Part shown: in pieces, positions 19,665 through 26,765 of the stretch
Layout: the number at the start of each line of letters is the position of its first letter
Numbering within the stretch: position 1 is the stretch's first letter
NCBI GenBank assembly: GCA_003987725.1
Contig: RXJH01000007.1
Coordinates: 148,564 to 194,883 of the forward strand
DNA length: 46,320 bases
Direction: 5' to 3'
DNA from: Hyphomicrobium sp.
GTDB lineage: Bacteria; Pseudomonadota; Alphaproteobacteria; Rhizobiales; Hyphomicrobiaceae
Position numbers and translations under genes: made by a program
The notes under the pieces: model-generated
What the model was told of the DNA's origin: nothing
Databases searched by the model: none
Seen by the model: the letters and a program-made list of their open reading frames with translations, nothing else

Positions 19665-20552
19665 ATGGCGAACACCGTTTCTCGAACCCCAACCGCGCGA
19701 CCCCACGCATACCCGGGCCGCGATTTCAGGTGGCCCGCGTCCGTTATCTGGCGCGACACTGACCCTGCGGTCCGCAGGATCACGACAGCCGACGTTTGGA
19801 AATCGCTTGCCGAAGGCTACGATGACTTCCTCGCGATGCCGACCCACCTTGTCTTCGCGGGTCTCATCTATCCGGTCATCGGCATCATTCTGGCCCGCAT
19901 CCTGTTCGGCTACGGATTGCTTTCCCTCATCTATCCGATGGTCGCAGGCTTTGCGTTGCTGGGTCCGTTCTTTGCGGTCGGACTTTACGAGCTGAGCAGA
20001 CGGCGCGAAGAAGGCCTCGACACCTCGGCGATCCGCGCGTTTTCCGTCATCCACCGCCCTGGGATGGGCGGAATATTCGTGCTCGGCCTCGTGTTGGCGG
20101 CGATCTTCGTCGCCTGGCTCTACGCCGCAAACCTCATGTACACGCAGATAATGGGTGGCGAACCCGCATCCGTTTCAGACTTCATCCATGAAGTCTTCAG
20201 GACCGGAAAGGGCACGGAACTCGCCATCGCCGGCAACTTGCTCGGTTTCATGTTTGCGCTCTTCGTGCTCGTGACCAGCGTCGTGTCGTTCCCAATGCTC
20301 GTCGATCGCCACGTCAGCATTGGTACCGCCGTGCGAACATCCGTCCGCGCCTCGATCGAAAATCCGGGACCGATCGCCCTCTGGGGTCTGATCGTCGCGG
20401 TTGGACTGTTGCTCGGTGCAATACCGCTGCTCGTCGGACTGGCAATCACCCTGCCGATCCTCGGCCACGCGACGTGGCATCTCTACCGCCAACTCGTCGA
20501 GCCACCGGAGCAACCGGCACCGATGATTCGAGACGGCGACGATACCGGCTGA
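19665..20552 (+). CDS. DUF2189 family membrane protein
   Basis: This is a 295-residue polytopic membrane protein with about six hydrophobic spans. Examples are HLVFAGLIYPVIGIILARIL, LIYPMVAGFALLGPFFAVGL and GLIVAVGLLLGAIPLLVGLA. The pattern, including GPFFAVGLYELSRRRE, matches DUF2189 (YciC-like) inner-membrane proteins of alphaproteobacteria. Their function is unknown; proximity to cell wall genes is not evidence of a role there. I use the ATG at 19665, with CAGGTG seven bases upstream; an ATG at 19614 would add 17 residues with no conservation. It is transcribed away from mraZ and ends 15 bases before the convergent hydrolase remnant. Confidence 0.85.
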   Translation: MANTVSRTPTARPHAYPGRDFRWPASVIWRDTDPAVRRITTADVWKSLAEGYDDFLAMPTHLVFAGLIYPVIGIILARILFGYGLLSLIYPMVAGFALLGPFFAVGLYELSRRREEGLDTSAIRAFSVIHRPGMGGIFVLGLVLAAIFVAWLYAANLMYTQIMGGEPASVSDFIHEVFRTGKGTELAIAGNLLGFMFALFVLVTSVVSFPMLVDRHVSIGTAVRTSVRASIENPGPIALWGLIVAVGLLLGAIPLLVGLAITLPILGHATWHLYRQLVEPPEQPAPMIRDGDDTG

Positions 20553-20567
20553 CCGTGGAGCTTCGCG

Positions 20568-20808
20568 CTAGTGCGCGCTCACGAAGGCGGAAAGCGCAGG
20601 CACGAGTTCTTTGGCGAGAGGCAATCGCGGATTGCGGTACGTCGCAAAGTTTGCGGCCCGATCCGCGGGTGCCTTTCTCAACGCATGGTTCATGCCGTCG
20701 ATCATCACGAGCTTGGCGCCGGGTTGCGCCGACGCCAGGAGAGTAGCGTTATCTGCCGTAACCTGGAGATCGGTCGTCCCCTGCACGATCAGTACCGGAT
20801 GTGAAAAG
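20568..20808 (-). pseudogene. C-terminal remnant of an alpha/beta hydrolase
   Basis: About 80 codons read through to a stop at 20568. They encode the last part of an alpha/beta hydrolase: the strand-turn HPVLIVQGTTDLQV with the acid-loop Asp, the catalytic-His segment MIDGMNHALRKAP, and a C-terminal helix ending LVPALSAFVSAH. Upstream, the same frame runs straight into the RNase P RNA gene, so no N-terminal domain, nucleophile elbow or start signal exists. The remnant begins within a few bases of the rnpB 3' end. The likely history is a deletion or insertion event at that end. It is almost certainly not functional. Confidence 0.75.
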
Positions 20809-20810
20809 AA

Positions 20811-21291
20811 AGTACCAGCTGGCCTGTAAGCCGGGTTCTGTCTGGAGGCTAGCCCAACACCGGCTTGCCGAGTGTTGGCCAAGGATCCTCCTCGACGACC
20901 ATTCATCTGGGACGCCTGTTGCCAGACGCCTCGTGCAATCAACCCGGGTGGGTAGCGTGAGGACGCGCCTTGCGTCTGCGGTTTCCCGCTCCGCGCGCCC
21001 ACCCCTATTTGATCTTGCTCCCGGTGGGGTTTGCCCTGCCACTGCTGTTACCAGCAGCGCGGTGCGCTCTTACCGCACCTTTTCACCCTTACCGCCGGAT
21101 TGTGCCCGAAGGCAGTCCGGCTTGGCGGTATGTTTTCTGTGGCACTTTCCCTAGGGTCGCCCCCGGCGGCCGTTAGCCGCCACCGTATTCCTCATGGAGC
21201 CCGGACTTTCCTCTGCCGGATGTCAGCTCGCGAGCCTTTAGAGCGCGTTTCGCCACAACGAAAACCGGCAGCGGCCGTCCAGCCAGCTGGT
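20811..21291 (-). ncRNA. rnpB: RNase P RNA
   Basis: This is the catalytic RNA that matures tRNA 5' ends. On the minus strand the conserved core is plain: AGAGGAAAGTCCGGGC near the 5' side, AAGGGTGAAAAGGTGCGGTA, then GGTAAGAGCGCACCG, CCCAGATGAATGG, and ACAGAACCCGGCTTACAGGCC at the 3' side. The ends pair as helix P1 (ACCAGCTGGC with GCCAGCTGGT), which sets the boundaries. At about 480 bases it is longer than many bacterial A-type RNAs (roughly 380-430). Part of the excess is a hairpin CCAACACTCGGCAAGCCGGT with closing GTTGG near the 3' end. A T-rich tract (TTTCTTTT) follows and may serve termination. Confidence 0.95.
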
Positions 21292-21298
21292 GCAATGA

Positions 21299-21327
21299 GA
21301 TAAGCGATGTCCACAACCAAACGTCAA
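21299..21327 (-). promoter_or_regulatory. rnpB promoter
   Basis: On the minus strand TTGACG (21322-21327) and CTTATC (21299-21304) are separated by 17 bases. The -10 ends seven bases before the predicted rnpB 5' end at 21291, the distance expected for a sigma-70 start. This independently supports the RNA boundary. Confidence 0.7.
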
Positions 21328-21385
21328 GGGTCTGAGGACACCGTTTACCGTCAATCTTCGGTCGAAACGAGCGAAGCCGGCCCGC

Positions 21386-21850
21386 TCACGCCGCCGATCT
21401 GGAAGTGGCCAGCAGTCCGGCCATCGGGTCACCCGTCTCGAGCAGGCTCTTGAGGTTCGACAAGATCATCGGCCATCCGCCTGAGACATCCTCAATGAGC
21501 TTCGACTCCGGCCTGTCGATTTCGTGCAGCACGGTGAGCTTCACGCCGCTCGGAACCTCTTCGATCTCTATCGCGCATCGAGAGAAGCCCTCGGCTCTCA
21601 TTTCCGGGCTGCGTTCGCCCCGCCAGCGGAACACGAGACGCTTTTGCGGCTCGAAGTCGAGGACTTCGCCGTCGTGAACGATGCTGCCGTCCGGCAAGAC
21701 CATTTTCCACGGGCCCCCGATTTTCCAGTCGCTGACGAGCGTGACGCCGAACCAGTATTGCCGCGTGAATTCCGGCTTGAGGAGCGCCTCCCAAAGCTTC
21801 TCCGGCGTCGTGCGAATGTATGTGACGTAAACGAAGCGATCGTTTGCCAT
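21386..21850 (-). CDS. SRPBCC (AHSA1-type) protein, second copy of the ArsR operon
   Basis: This 154-residue START-like (SRPBCC/AHSA1) protein has the typical N-terminal pattern VYVTYIRTTPEKLWEALLKP and the QYWFGV motif. C-terminal features are GFSRCAIEIEEVPSGVKLTV, GGWPMILSNLKSLLETG and a short tail. These domains bind small hydrophobic molecules; the ligand is unknown. AAAGGAAAC lies just before the ATG at 21850; an upstream ATG at 21889 has no support. It is a clear paralogue of the protein encoded 20 bases upstream and has the same length. Together with the ArsR gene they form a three-gene operon. Confidence 0.88.
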   Translation of the reverse strand: MANDRFVYVTYIRTTPEKLWEALLKPEFTRQYWFGVTLVSDWKIGGPWKMVLPDGSIVHDGEVLDFEPQKRLVFRWRGERSPEMRAEGFSRCAIEIEEVPSGVKLTVLHEIDRPESKLIEDVSGGWPMILSNLKSLLETGDPMAGLLATSRSAA

Positions 21851-21870
21851 GGTGTTTCCTTTGAGGCTCT

Positions 21871-22335
21871 TTACGCCGCCGATTTGCATCCGCCCTTCGT
21901 CATCGCCAGCGGCTCGTTCGTCTCAAGAAGCGTCTTGAGGTTCGATAGGATTCTCGGCCAACCGCCACCGACCGCCTCGATGACCTTCGACTGCGATTTG
22001 TCGATCTCATGGATGACCGTGAGCTTCGTCGCGCCCTCCACCGGCTCGATCTCCATCGTGCACCGGGAAAATCCTTCAGCGTTAAGTTCAGGCATCCACT
22101 CGTTCAGCCACTTCAAGACGATCCGCCTCGGCTTCTCGACCTCCAGCACTTCCCCGCTGTCAGTAACGCGCCCGTCCGGAAAAACCATTTTCCAGGTCGA
22201 ACCCTTTTTCCAGTCGCTCTCGAGCGTGACGCCGAACCAATATTGACGTGTGAATTCAGGCGTCAGCAGCGCATTCCAAAGCACCTCGGGAGTCGTGCGG
22301 ATGTACGTCACGTAAACGAATTTATCGTTTGCCAT
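21871..22335 (-). CDS. SRPBCC (AHSA1-type) protein, first copy of the ArsR operon
   Basis: This is also 154 residues and an AHSA1-type SRPBCC fold (VYVTYIRTTPEVLWNALLTP, GFSRCTMEIEPVEGATKLTV, GGWPRILSNLKTLLETNEP). The ATG at 22335 follows GGAAAG and lies inside the 3' end of the ArsR gene (14-base overlap), indicating coupled translation. ArsR-family regulators paired with SRPBCC proteins are common; the regulator usually controls its own operon. The tail is different from its paralogue (MTKGGCKSAA), while the core is highly similar, so a tandem duplication is the likely origin. Confidence 0.88.
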   Translation of the reverse strand: MANDKFVYVTYIRTTPEVLWNALLTPEFTRQYWFGVTLESDWKKGSTWKMVFPDGRVTDSGEVLEVEKPRRIVLKWLNEWMPELNAEGFSRCTMEIEPVEGATKLTVIHEIDKSQSKVIEAVGGGWPRILSNLKTLLETNEPLAMTKGGCKSAA

Positions 22336-22651
22336 CGGACTTTCCTTCCAGGTTCTTCTTGAGTTCGTCGAGCGCCCTGAGACGCCCATGCTCAAACTTT
22401 CGGACCCACCGGTCGGCGATTTCAAAAATCGGCAGGGGATTTAAGAAGTGAAGCTTCTCCCTGCCGTCTTTACGTGTCGCAACGAGATTTGCGTCCTCAA
22501 GGATCGCGAGATGCTTGGTGACGGCCTGTCGCGACATGTCATGTCCTTCGCAAAGCTCGCCCAACGTCTGGCCATTGCGCTGATGCAAGCTGTCGAGCAA
22601 CTGACGCCGCACCGGATCCGCAAGCGCTTTGAAAACGTCATCCATGCTCAT
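22322..22651 (-). CDS. ArsR-family transcriptional regulator
   Basis: This winged-helix repressor has 109 residues. It shows DVFKALADPVRRQLLDSL, the recognition helix region MSRQAVTKHLAILEDANLV, and a wing with RKDGREKLHFLNP. It lacks the cysteine metal box of arsenic-type members, so it probably belongs to the group that regulates adjacent SRPBCC genes. The start may be 22651 or the next in-frame ATG at 22645; the predicted transcription start falls on or just before these codons, so the mRNA may be leaderless. A palindromic operator lies immediately upstream. The 3' end overlaps the first SRPBCC gene. Confidence 0.9.
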   Translation of the reverse strand: MSMDDVFKALADPVRRQLLDSLHQRNGQTLGELCEGHDMSRQAVTKHLAILEDANLVATRKDGREKLHFLNPLPIFEIADRWVRKFEHGRLRALDELKKNLEGKSDGKR

Positions 22652-22657
22652 GAACCT

Positions 22658-22685
22658 AATATGCAACCATTTGGTTGCCTGTCAA
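22658..22685 (-). promoter_or_regulatory. ArsR promoter with operator between -35 and -10
   Basis: On the minus strand a perfect TTGACA (22680-22685) is followed by GCAACC-AAAT-GGTTGC (22663-22678), a perfect 6-4-6 palindrome that fills the spacer. A -10 of CATATT (22658-22663) or ATATTA comes next. ArsR dimers bind such palindromes, and one bound here would block RNA polymerase. The predicted start of transcription is near 22651, at the first ATG. Confidence 0.75.
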
Positions 22686-22751
22686 GACAAGTTTTGTTCC
22701 GCGCTCTGAAAGAGGCGAAACGGATCAATCTTGGAGGAACGGCACAGCACT

Positions 22752-22870
22752 TCCTTCTCCCATGGGGAGAAGGTGGCCGGAGGCCGGATGAGGGGCTTCG
22801 GCGTCCTGTGGAACCCTTAAGTCCCTCACCTGCCCGTTCGGGCATCCTCTCCCGTTCCGGGAGAGGAAAG
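22752..22870. repeat. REP-like intergenic palindromic repeat
   Basis: The stretch between the ArsR promoter and the EutBC stop contains several nested inverted repeats. They are TTCTCCCATGGGGAGAA, GGTGGCCGGAGGCCGG, GCCCGTTCGGGC and CTCTCCCGTTCCGGGAGAG, flanked by GATGAGGGG and CCCTCAC. This layout is typical of the intergenic palindromic repeats scattered through Rhizobiales genomes. It lies just downstream of eutBC and could act as a transcription barrier or mRNA end. I see no second clear copy in this window. Confidence 0.6.
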
Positions 22871-22914
22871 AATAGGCTGCGCCCGCTAAATGGCCGGCGC
22901 GGCAAAGCGGAAGC

Positions 22915-25125
22915 CTAAGCCCCCATCGCCGCCCGCATGTTGTGCGAACGGTCATGAATGGCGCGCTCGAGGCGGTTGCCAGCAGCCTTTGCCGTCAGGA
23001 TCTGATTGACGCGCTCGGCAATCTGCACGGCGGCTTCGCTCGGCGGCAACCCGCCCGAATAGATGTTCGAGATCACCGTGTATTCGTAGCGGATGTCCGG
23101 ATTGCCGCTAAACTTCACCGCATCCTGCCTCGCATCATCGTCGAGACGATAGGCGATGTAAGCCGACATGCTGCGCGACGCCAAAGCATCGCCGCCCGGT
23201 CGCTCGCCGATGAGATTGATGACGAGCTTCGGCTGCAGAGCGTCTCCCAGCGCTTCGGCGAGCTTCACGCGGCCGTAGGGCGCAAGGATCGGCTTGCCCG
23301 CAGAAATCCGCTGTTCCTTGAGCCCGTCGAGCAACGCCGGAAGCAGATCCGGAATGTTGTGATGCACCGCTTCTGCCGAGAGGCCGTCCGAAACGATGAT
23401 CTGCACGTCGACCCGTTCCGGCGAAAGCTCCGCAACCATGTCGTCCGACGGCCTCGCGCCGCGATCGGGATGACTGAGATGCGCTTCCTTGCTTGTCGCC
23501 GAAGTTTTCACGCGGCGGAAATCGATGCCCGCCAGCCGCTCTGGCGTGACTTCGGCGTAGATCGCTTCGCGTGCCGCAGCGAGGTTTGCCTTGATCGCGC
23601 GTGAGACTTGTTCGGTCGGCCGTGGCCCCGCACTTTCGAAGCCGTAAGCAGCAGGGAGATTCTTGCGCAGCCGTTCGAATTCCTCATCCGAGCAGAAAAT
23701 CTTCGGATTGCCCCAGTTCGGGCCGCGCTCGACCTCGCCATCCTCGTCGCGAACGAAAATCCCGCGCCCGATCGCCCATTCCAGGAATTCCGGCGCCGGC
23801 GTCAGCCCATGCACCTCCCGCATCGTCTGATCGTCGTGCCCGCACGTGTCGAAATACGCGAGCATCCGGTCGATCGAGAGATAAACGTCCATGAAATAGT
23901 TGGCGCCCGCCGCCGTCAGCAATTCGGCGGCGATCTGCTGGCCTTCCATCGTGATCTCGGAATGCAGCGTATAGCAGGGCGCCATCCCCATCGGCAGGCC
24001 GAGCAGCTTGCCCATGAAATGGTCCTGCAAATTCGAGACGATCATCTCGAAATTCGAGCGATGCGTTTCCGGCCCGATGAACCCGGTGACGTTGTTGACC
24101 ATGAACGGGTCGTAGCGCCGGGCGAGGCCATAGCAGAGCGCCTCCGTCGTCGTCATGTCGATGCCGTTGTGCTTGCCGTACGTCAGCTCGCTGCCCTGGC
24201 CGGTCTCGAAATACATGAACTGCGCCGCTTCGCCTGCCAGCGGCCCATGCTTTGCCATCGTCGTATAGGCCTGGTCCAGCACGTCGGCCGTCACGTCGAA
24301 CTCTTCGATCAGCGTCCGGTCCGTGCCCGCGAGTGACTGGAACATGATCTCGACCGGCGCCCCGCTCTCGAGACAGGCGAGCTGCGTCTTCACATGCGAT
24401 AGCACGCAGATCTGCGTCGGCGCTCCCGTCTCGCGGCGGAGCTTGTCGAGATGCTTCAGCGTCTTCGAAATATTTTCAACCGTATCGATCGCGGGATTGA
24501 GGCCCAGCAGCGCGTCGCCCGAACCCATCGAAAGGCCCGTGTAGATCAGCGCCGACATCGCATCGAGATCGTCGGTCGGATGATTGGGTTGCAAACGCGA
24601 CGACAGCGTTCCCGGTGCGCCAACGAGCGTGCGCGCCTTGCCCGAACGCTTCAGCTTCTTGGCAGCATAGACGAGTTCGTGCACGTCCATCAGCTTGGCG
24701 ATTGCCGCCGCCATCACGCCGGTCAGCGCGCCGCCGATGCGCTTGGCTTCGGAAGCTTTCGCTTTGAGTAAAAGGTTTTTGATCTCGCCCAGCGTTTTCG
24801 GCGCGATCTCCGCAAAGGTATCGAGGTCGATGCCGTAATTGATGCGCATCACGGAATCGACGCGGCCCTGCTCGTCCGTCAGCGGGCGATCATAAAGATG
24901 CTGCAGCGTCAAACGTGAGAGGATCGACCGCGCCGCCTCGCGCTCGACATCGTCCCTCGCCGCAAGACCGCAATTGCGATCCCCCGCCTTGTCGAAATCG
25001 GCGGCGCCAAGCAGCGCTTTCAAACCTTGAAAACGGTACGGCCGGTCGAACAGGGTGACTTCGTAGACTTCGTCAGGACGAGGCTCCGGAACCTCGATTT
25101 GCCGCCACGGCTGAAGATCCACCAT
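22915..25125 (-). CDS. eutBC: Fused ethanolamine ammonia-lyase EutB-EutC
   Basis: Ethanolamine ammonia-lyase uses adenosylcobalamin to turn ethanolamine into acetaldehyde and ammonia. In E. coli the large (EutB, 453 residues) and small (EutC, 295) subunits are separate. Here one 736-residue chain carries both: EutB at about 20-478 and EutC at about 500-720, joined by a short linker. EutB active-site counterparts present are Arg177 and Gln179 (SSRLQPN), Asn210 (GLNP), Glu307 (YFETGQG) and Phe349 (GFIGPE), which match E. coli R160, Q162, N193, E287 and F329. The counterpart of D362 is Ala382 (GMAPCYT), with no gap between E287 and this point. EutC motifs are VSDGLSAEAV and IGERPGGDAL. No reactivase (eutA), microcompartment or aldehyde dehydrogenase gene is adjacent. 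True substrate is therefore open. Confidence 0.9.
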   Translation of the reverse strand: MVDLQPWRQIEVPEPRPDEVYEVTLFDRPYRFQGLKALLGAADFDKAGDRNCGLAARDDVEREAARSILSRLTLQHLYDRPLTDEQGRVDSVMRINYGIDLDTFAEIAPKTLGEIKNLLLKAKASEAKRIGGALTGVMAAAIAKLMDVHELVYAAKKLKRSGKARTLVGAPGTLSSRLQPNHPTDDLDAMSALIYTGLSMGSGDALLGLNPAIDTVENISKTLKHLDKLRRETGAPTQICVLSHVKTQLACLESGAPVEIMFQSLAGTDRTLIEEFDVTADVLDQAYTTMAKHGPLAGEAAQFMYFETGQGSELTYGKHNGIDMTTTEALCYGLARRYDPFMVNNVTGFIGPETHRSNFEMIVSNLQDHFMGKLLGLPMGMAPCYTLHSEITMEGQQIAAELLTAAGANYFMDVYLSIDRMLAYFDTCGHDDQTMREVHGLTPAPEFLEWAIGRGIFVRDEDGEVERGPNWGNPKIFCSDEEFERLRKNLPAAYGFESAGPRPTEQVSRAIKANLAAAREAIYAEVTPERLAGIDFRRVKTSATSKEAHLSHPDRGARPSDDMVAELSPERVDVQIIVSDGLSAEAVHHNIPDLLPALLDGLKEQRISAGKPILAPYGRVKLAEALGDALQPKLVINLIGERPGGDALASRSMSAYIAYRLDDDARQDAVKFSGNPDIRYEYTVISNIYSGGLPPSEAAVQIAERVNQILTAKAAGNRLERAIHDRSHNMRAAMGA

Positions 25126-25206
25126 GCGAACCGCCCTCGCTGCTCACGCGGCCGATAGGGATCTGCCTGCCACGCAACAACAGACTCTCGGCCGCCTGAA
25201 CGCAAC

Positions 25207-25235
25207 ATTAGCGAAGTTCGTGGCGCGCAAGTCAA
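25207..25235 (-). promoter_or_regulatory. Likely eutBC promoter
   Basis: TTGACT (25230-25235) and GCTAAT (25207-25212) lie 17 bases apart on the minus strand, about 85 bases before the eutBC ATG. The leader shows no B12-riboswitch core that I can recognise, so cobalamin control at RNA level is not supported. Confidence 0.5.
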
Positions 25236-25319
25236 GTTCCTATTAATCAAACCAATCGGAACCACGACCCGCCCCAGCGGCGGGCTCCCCGCAGGAGAGT
25301 CGCCGGGGCCATCAAAGGA

Positions 25320-25628
25320 CTACCGGAGTTGGGCAGCGCGGTGCGAAACTTCTTCCTGGCTCACCTCGCCCGCCTGGACGAGCGCATTGATGCAGCGCGG
25401 AGAAAGCTTCGGACCCGCAGCGCGCATGCACTGGCGAACTTCAGGACTATCTGATGCGTACTGACTGCACAGCGCATAGTAGTCGCGCGAGCAGGCAAGC
25501 TTCACGCGAAGACTGACGGCATTCGCCGTGGTTGCCCAAATCAATGGAACCGTCGTCGCAATGGAAAGCGCGATTACAAAAACACCCGAACGCGGACTGA
25601 ACACACTGGCTCGCATCTGTGTCGCCAT
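25320..25628 (-). CDS. Small exported Cys-rich protein
   Basis: The 102-residue product has an N-terminal hydrophobic segment (GVFVIALSIATTVPLIWATT) ending in ANA, which suits a signal peptidase I site. A mature part of about 45-50 residues follows with four cysteines in the spacing C-x8-C-x12-C-x11-C (ACSRDYYALC, RQCMRAAGPKLSPRCINAL). The pattern resembles the Cys-rich repeat family (PF00839) and small conserved periplasmic proteins of Rhizobiales; two disulfides are likely. I use the ATG at 25628, with GGAG eight bases upstream; a frame start at 25685 lacks a ribosome binding site and would overlap the upstream palindrome. Function unknown. Confidence 0.75.
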   Translation of the reverse strand: MATQMRASVFSPRSGVFVIALSIATTVPLIWATTANAVSLRVKLACSRDYYALCSQYASDSPEVRQCMRAAGPKLSPRCINALVQAGEVSQEEVSHRAAQLR

Positions 25629-25673
25629 GTCGGCACTCCGGAATGGAAGGTAGCTTCGAGAGGTTGGCAATAT

Positions 25674-25689
25674 ACTGTTTAACAACAGT
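25674..25689. promoter_or_regulatory. Palindrome upstream of the Cys-rich protein gene
   Basis: ACTGTT-TAAC-AACAGT is a perfect 6-4-6 inverted repeat about 45 bases before the ATG at 25628. On the minus strand it is followed directly by TATATT, a good -10. This places it in the promoter spacer, where a dimeric repressor would act. The bound protein is unknown. Confidence 0.45.
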
Positions 25690-25771
25690 TAATGACCATC
25701 CCATATTTGTCGAATGAGCGCGGCGATGTCAGCCTCGCGTCAGCGCGGGCGTCACCGAATACACGAGCGCG

Positions 25772-26614
25772 CTATCGCTGCGCGCGATCGAGGTTGATCG
25801 CTTGCTCGAGACCTTTGGCCTCTGCGATGCCGATGGCGCCGACGAAATTCGCACCGTCGAGATCGGCCCGCGTGAAGTCCGCGCCTGCGATGTCGGCGCC
25901 CGCGAAGTCGGCGCGCGAGAGATCGGCGTCTCTGAAATTGACGCCCCTGAGATTGGCGCCGGAGAACTTCGCAAACCACAAGACCGTGCGCTCCATGTTG
26001 GCATCAGTCATGCGCGCGCCGGAAAAGTCGCAGTACTTGAGAACGTTCCGATATGCGGTGGCAAGGGTCCCCTCACCCGGCCGTCCCTCGAACGGGAAGA
26101 AGTTCGTCCTCGACAGATCCGCTCCCCTGAAATCGGAGCCCGACAGTTCCGCCGACACATGCGCTTCCGTCAAATTCGCACCCGTGAAGCGCGGCGCGTC
26201 GAGCGTGTTGTTGGAGAGGTCCGCGTAGATCGTCGGACGCAGGATCGTCGCGCCGGTCAGATTGGCCCCCGAAAGATCGGCGCGCATCAGCACCGAACGG
26301 TCGAGCCGGGTATGCGAAAGATCGGCACCCTTGAGATTGGCGCCCGTGAAGTCCGTGCCGTAAAAATCCGAATGCGCGAGGTTCGCGCCTTTGAAGTTGA
26401 GTTCGGAAAGATCGAGATAGACGAGGTATTTGTTCGAGAAATCCGGCGTTGCTCCGGGCTTCGCCTGAAACAGCAGGGTTGTGATGGTGCGGGCGTTCAT
26501 CTCCGCCTTGGGCACCACGGGCCCGAGCGGCTGATCCGCGAAGGCGGAAACCGCGCCAGCAAACAGGCCCGCAAACACGAGTGAGAACGCCAGACCAGTC
26601 AACCTGCGGATCAT
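25772..26614 (-). CDS. Exported pentapeptide-repeat protein
   Basis: The 280-residue protein starts with a signal peptide (LAFSLVFAGLFAGAVSAFA, then DQ). From about residue 65 it consists of pentapeptide repeats of the A(D/N)LXX type, for example ANLKGADLSH, RADLSGANLTGA and RDADLSRADFAGADIAGADF. These fold into a right-handed quadrilateral beta helix. Around residues 170-195 the repeats are broken by FFPFEGRPGEGTLATAYRNV, so the helix probably has two blocks. GGAAGG lies before the ATG. Pentapeptide proteins can be structural or bind partners; the exported location argues against the gyrase-mimic type. Function unknown. Confidence 0.85.
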   Translation of the reverse strand: MIRRLTGLAFSLVFAGLFAGAVSAFADQPLGPVVPKAEMNARTITTLLFQAKPGATPDFSNKYLVYLDLSELNFKGANLAHSDFYGTDFTGANLKGADLSHTRLDRSVLMRADLSGANLTGATILRPTIYADLSNNTLDAPRFTGANLTEAHVSAELSGSDFRGADLSRTNFFPFEGRPGEGTLATAYRNVLKYCDFSGARMTDANMERTVLWFAKFSGANLRGVNFRDADLSRADFAGADIAGADFTRADLDGANFVGAIGIAEAKGLEQAINLDRAQR

Positions 26615-26765
26615 GCTTGACCTTCCAAACGGCCGTTACGCGGTGATCGTCACACGACCGATCATGCATGAGTCCGGGTAGACCGGGGATATTATTTTCG
26701 TCGCGGGCTCACGCGAAATCGTCGCGTCACTTAAACACCCGCTACGTTATTTCATTCGGATTGAA

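Noticed and set aside
25126-25319. A cobalamin riboswitch upstream of eutBC
   Set aside because: No B12-box core or expected helices could be seen; only a sigma-70 type promoter is supported.
25674-25690. A CtrA site in the palindrome upstream of the Cys-rich gene (TTAA...TTAA)
   Set aside because: The spacing between the TTAA units is six bases, not the seven needed for the consensus.
26060-26100. A REP-like piece inside the pentapeptide-repeat gene (CCTCACCCGGCC...CGAACGGG)
   Set aside because: It lies in frame within the coding sequence and is too short to assign to the repeat family.
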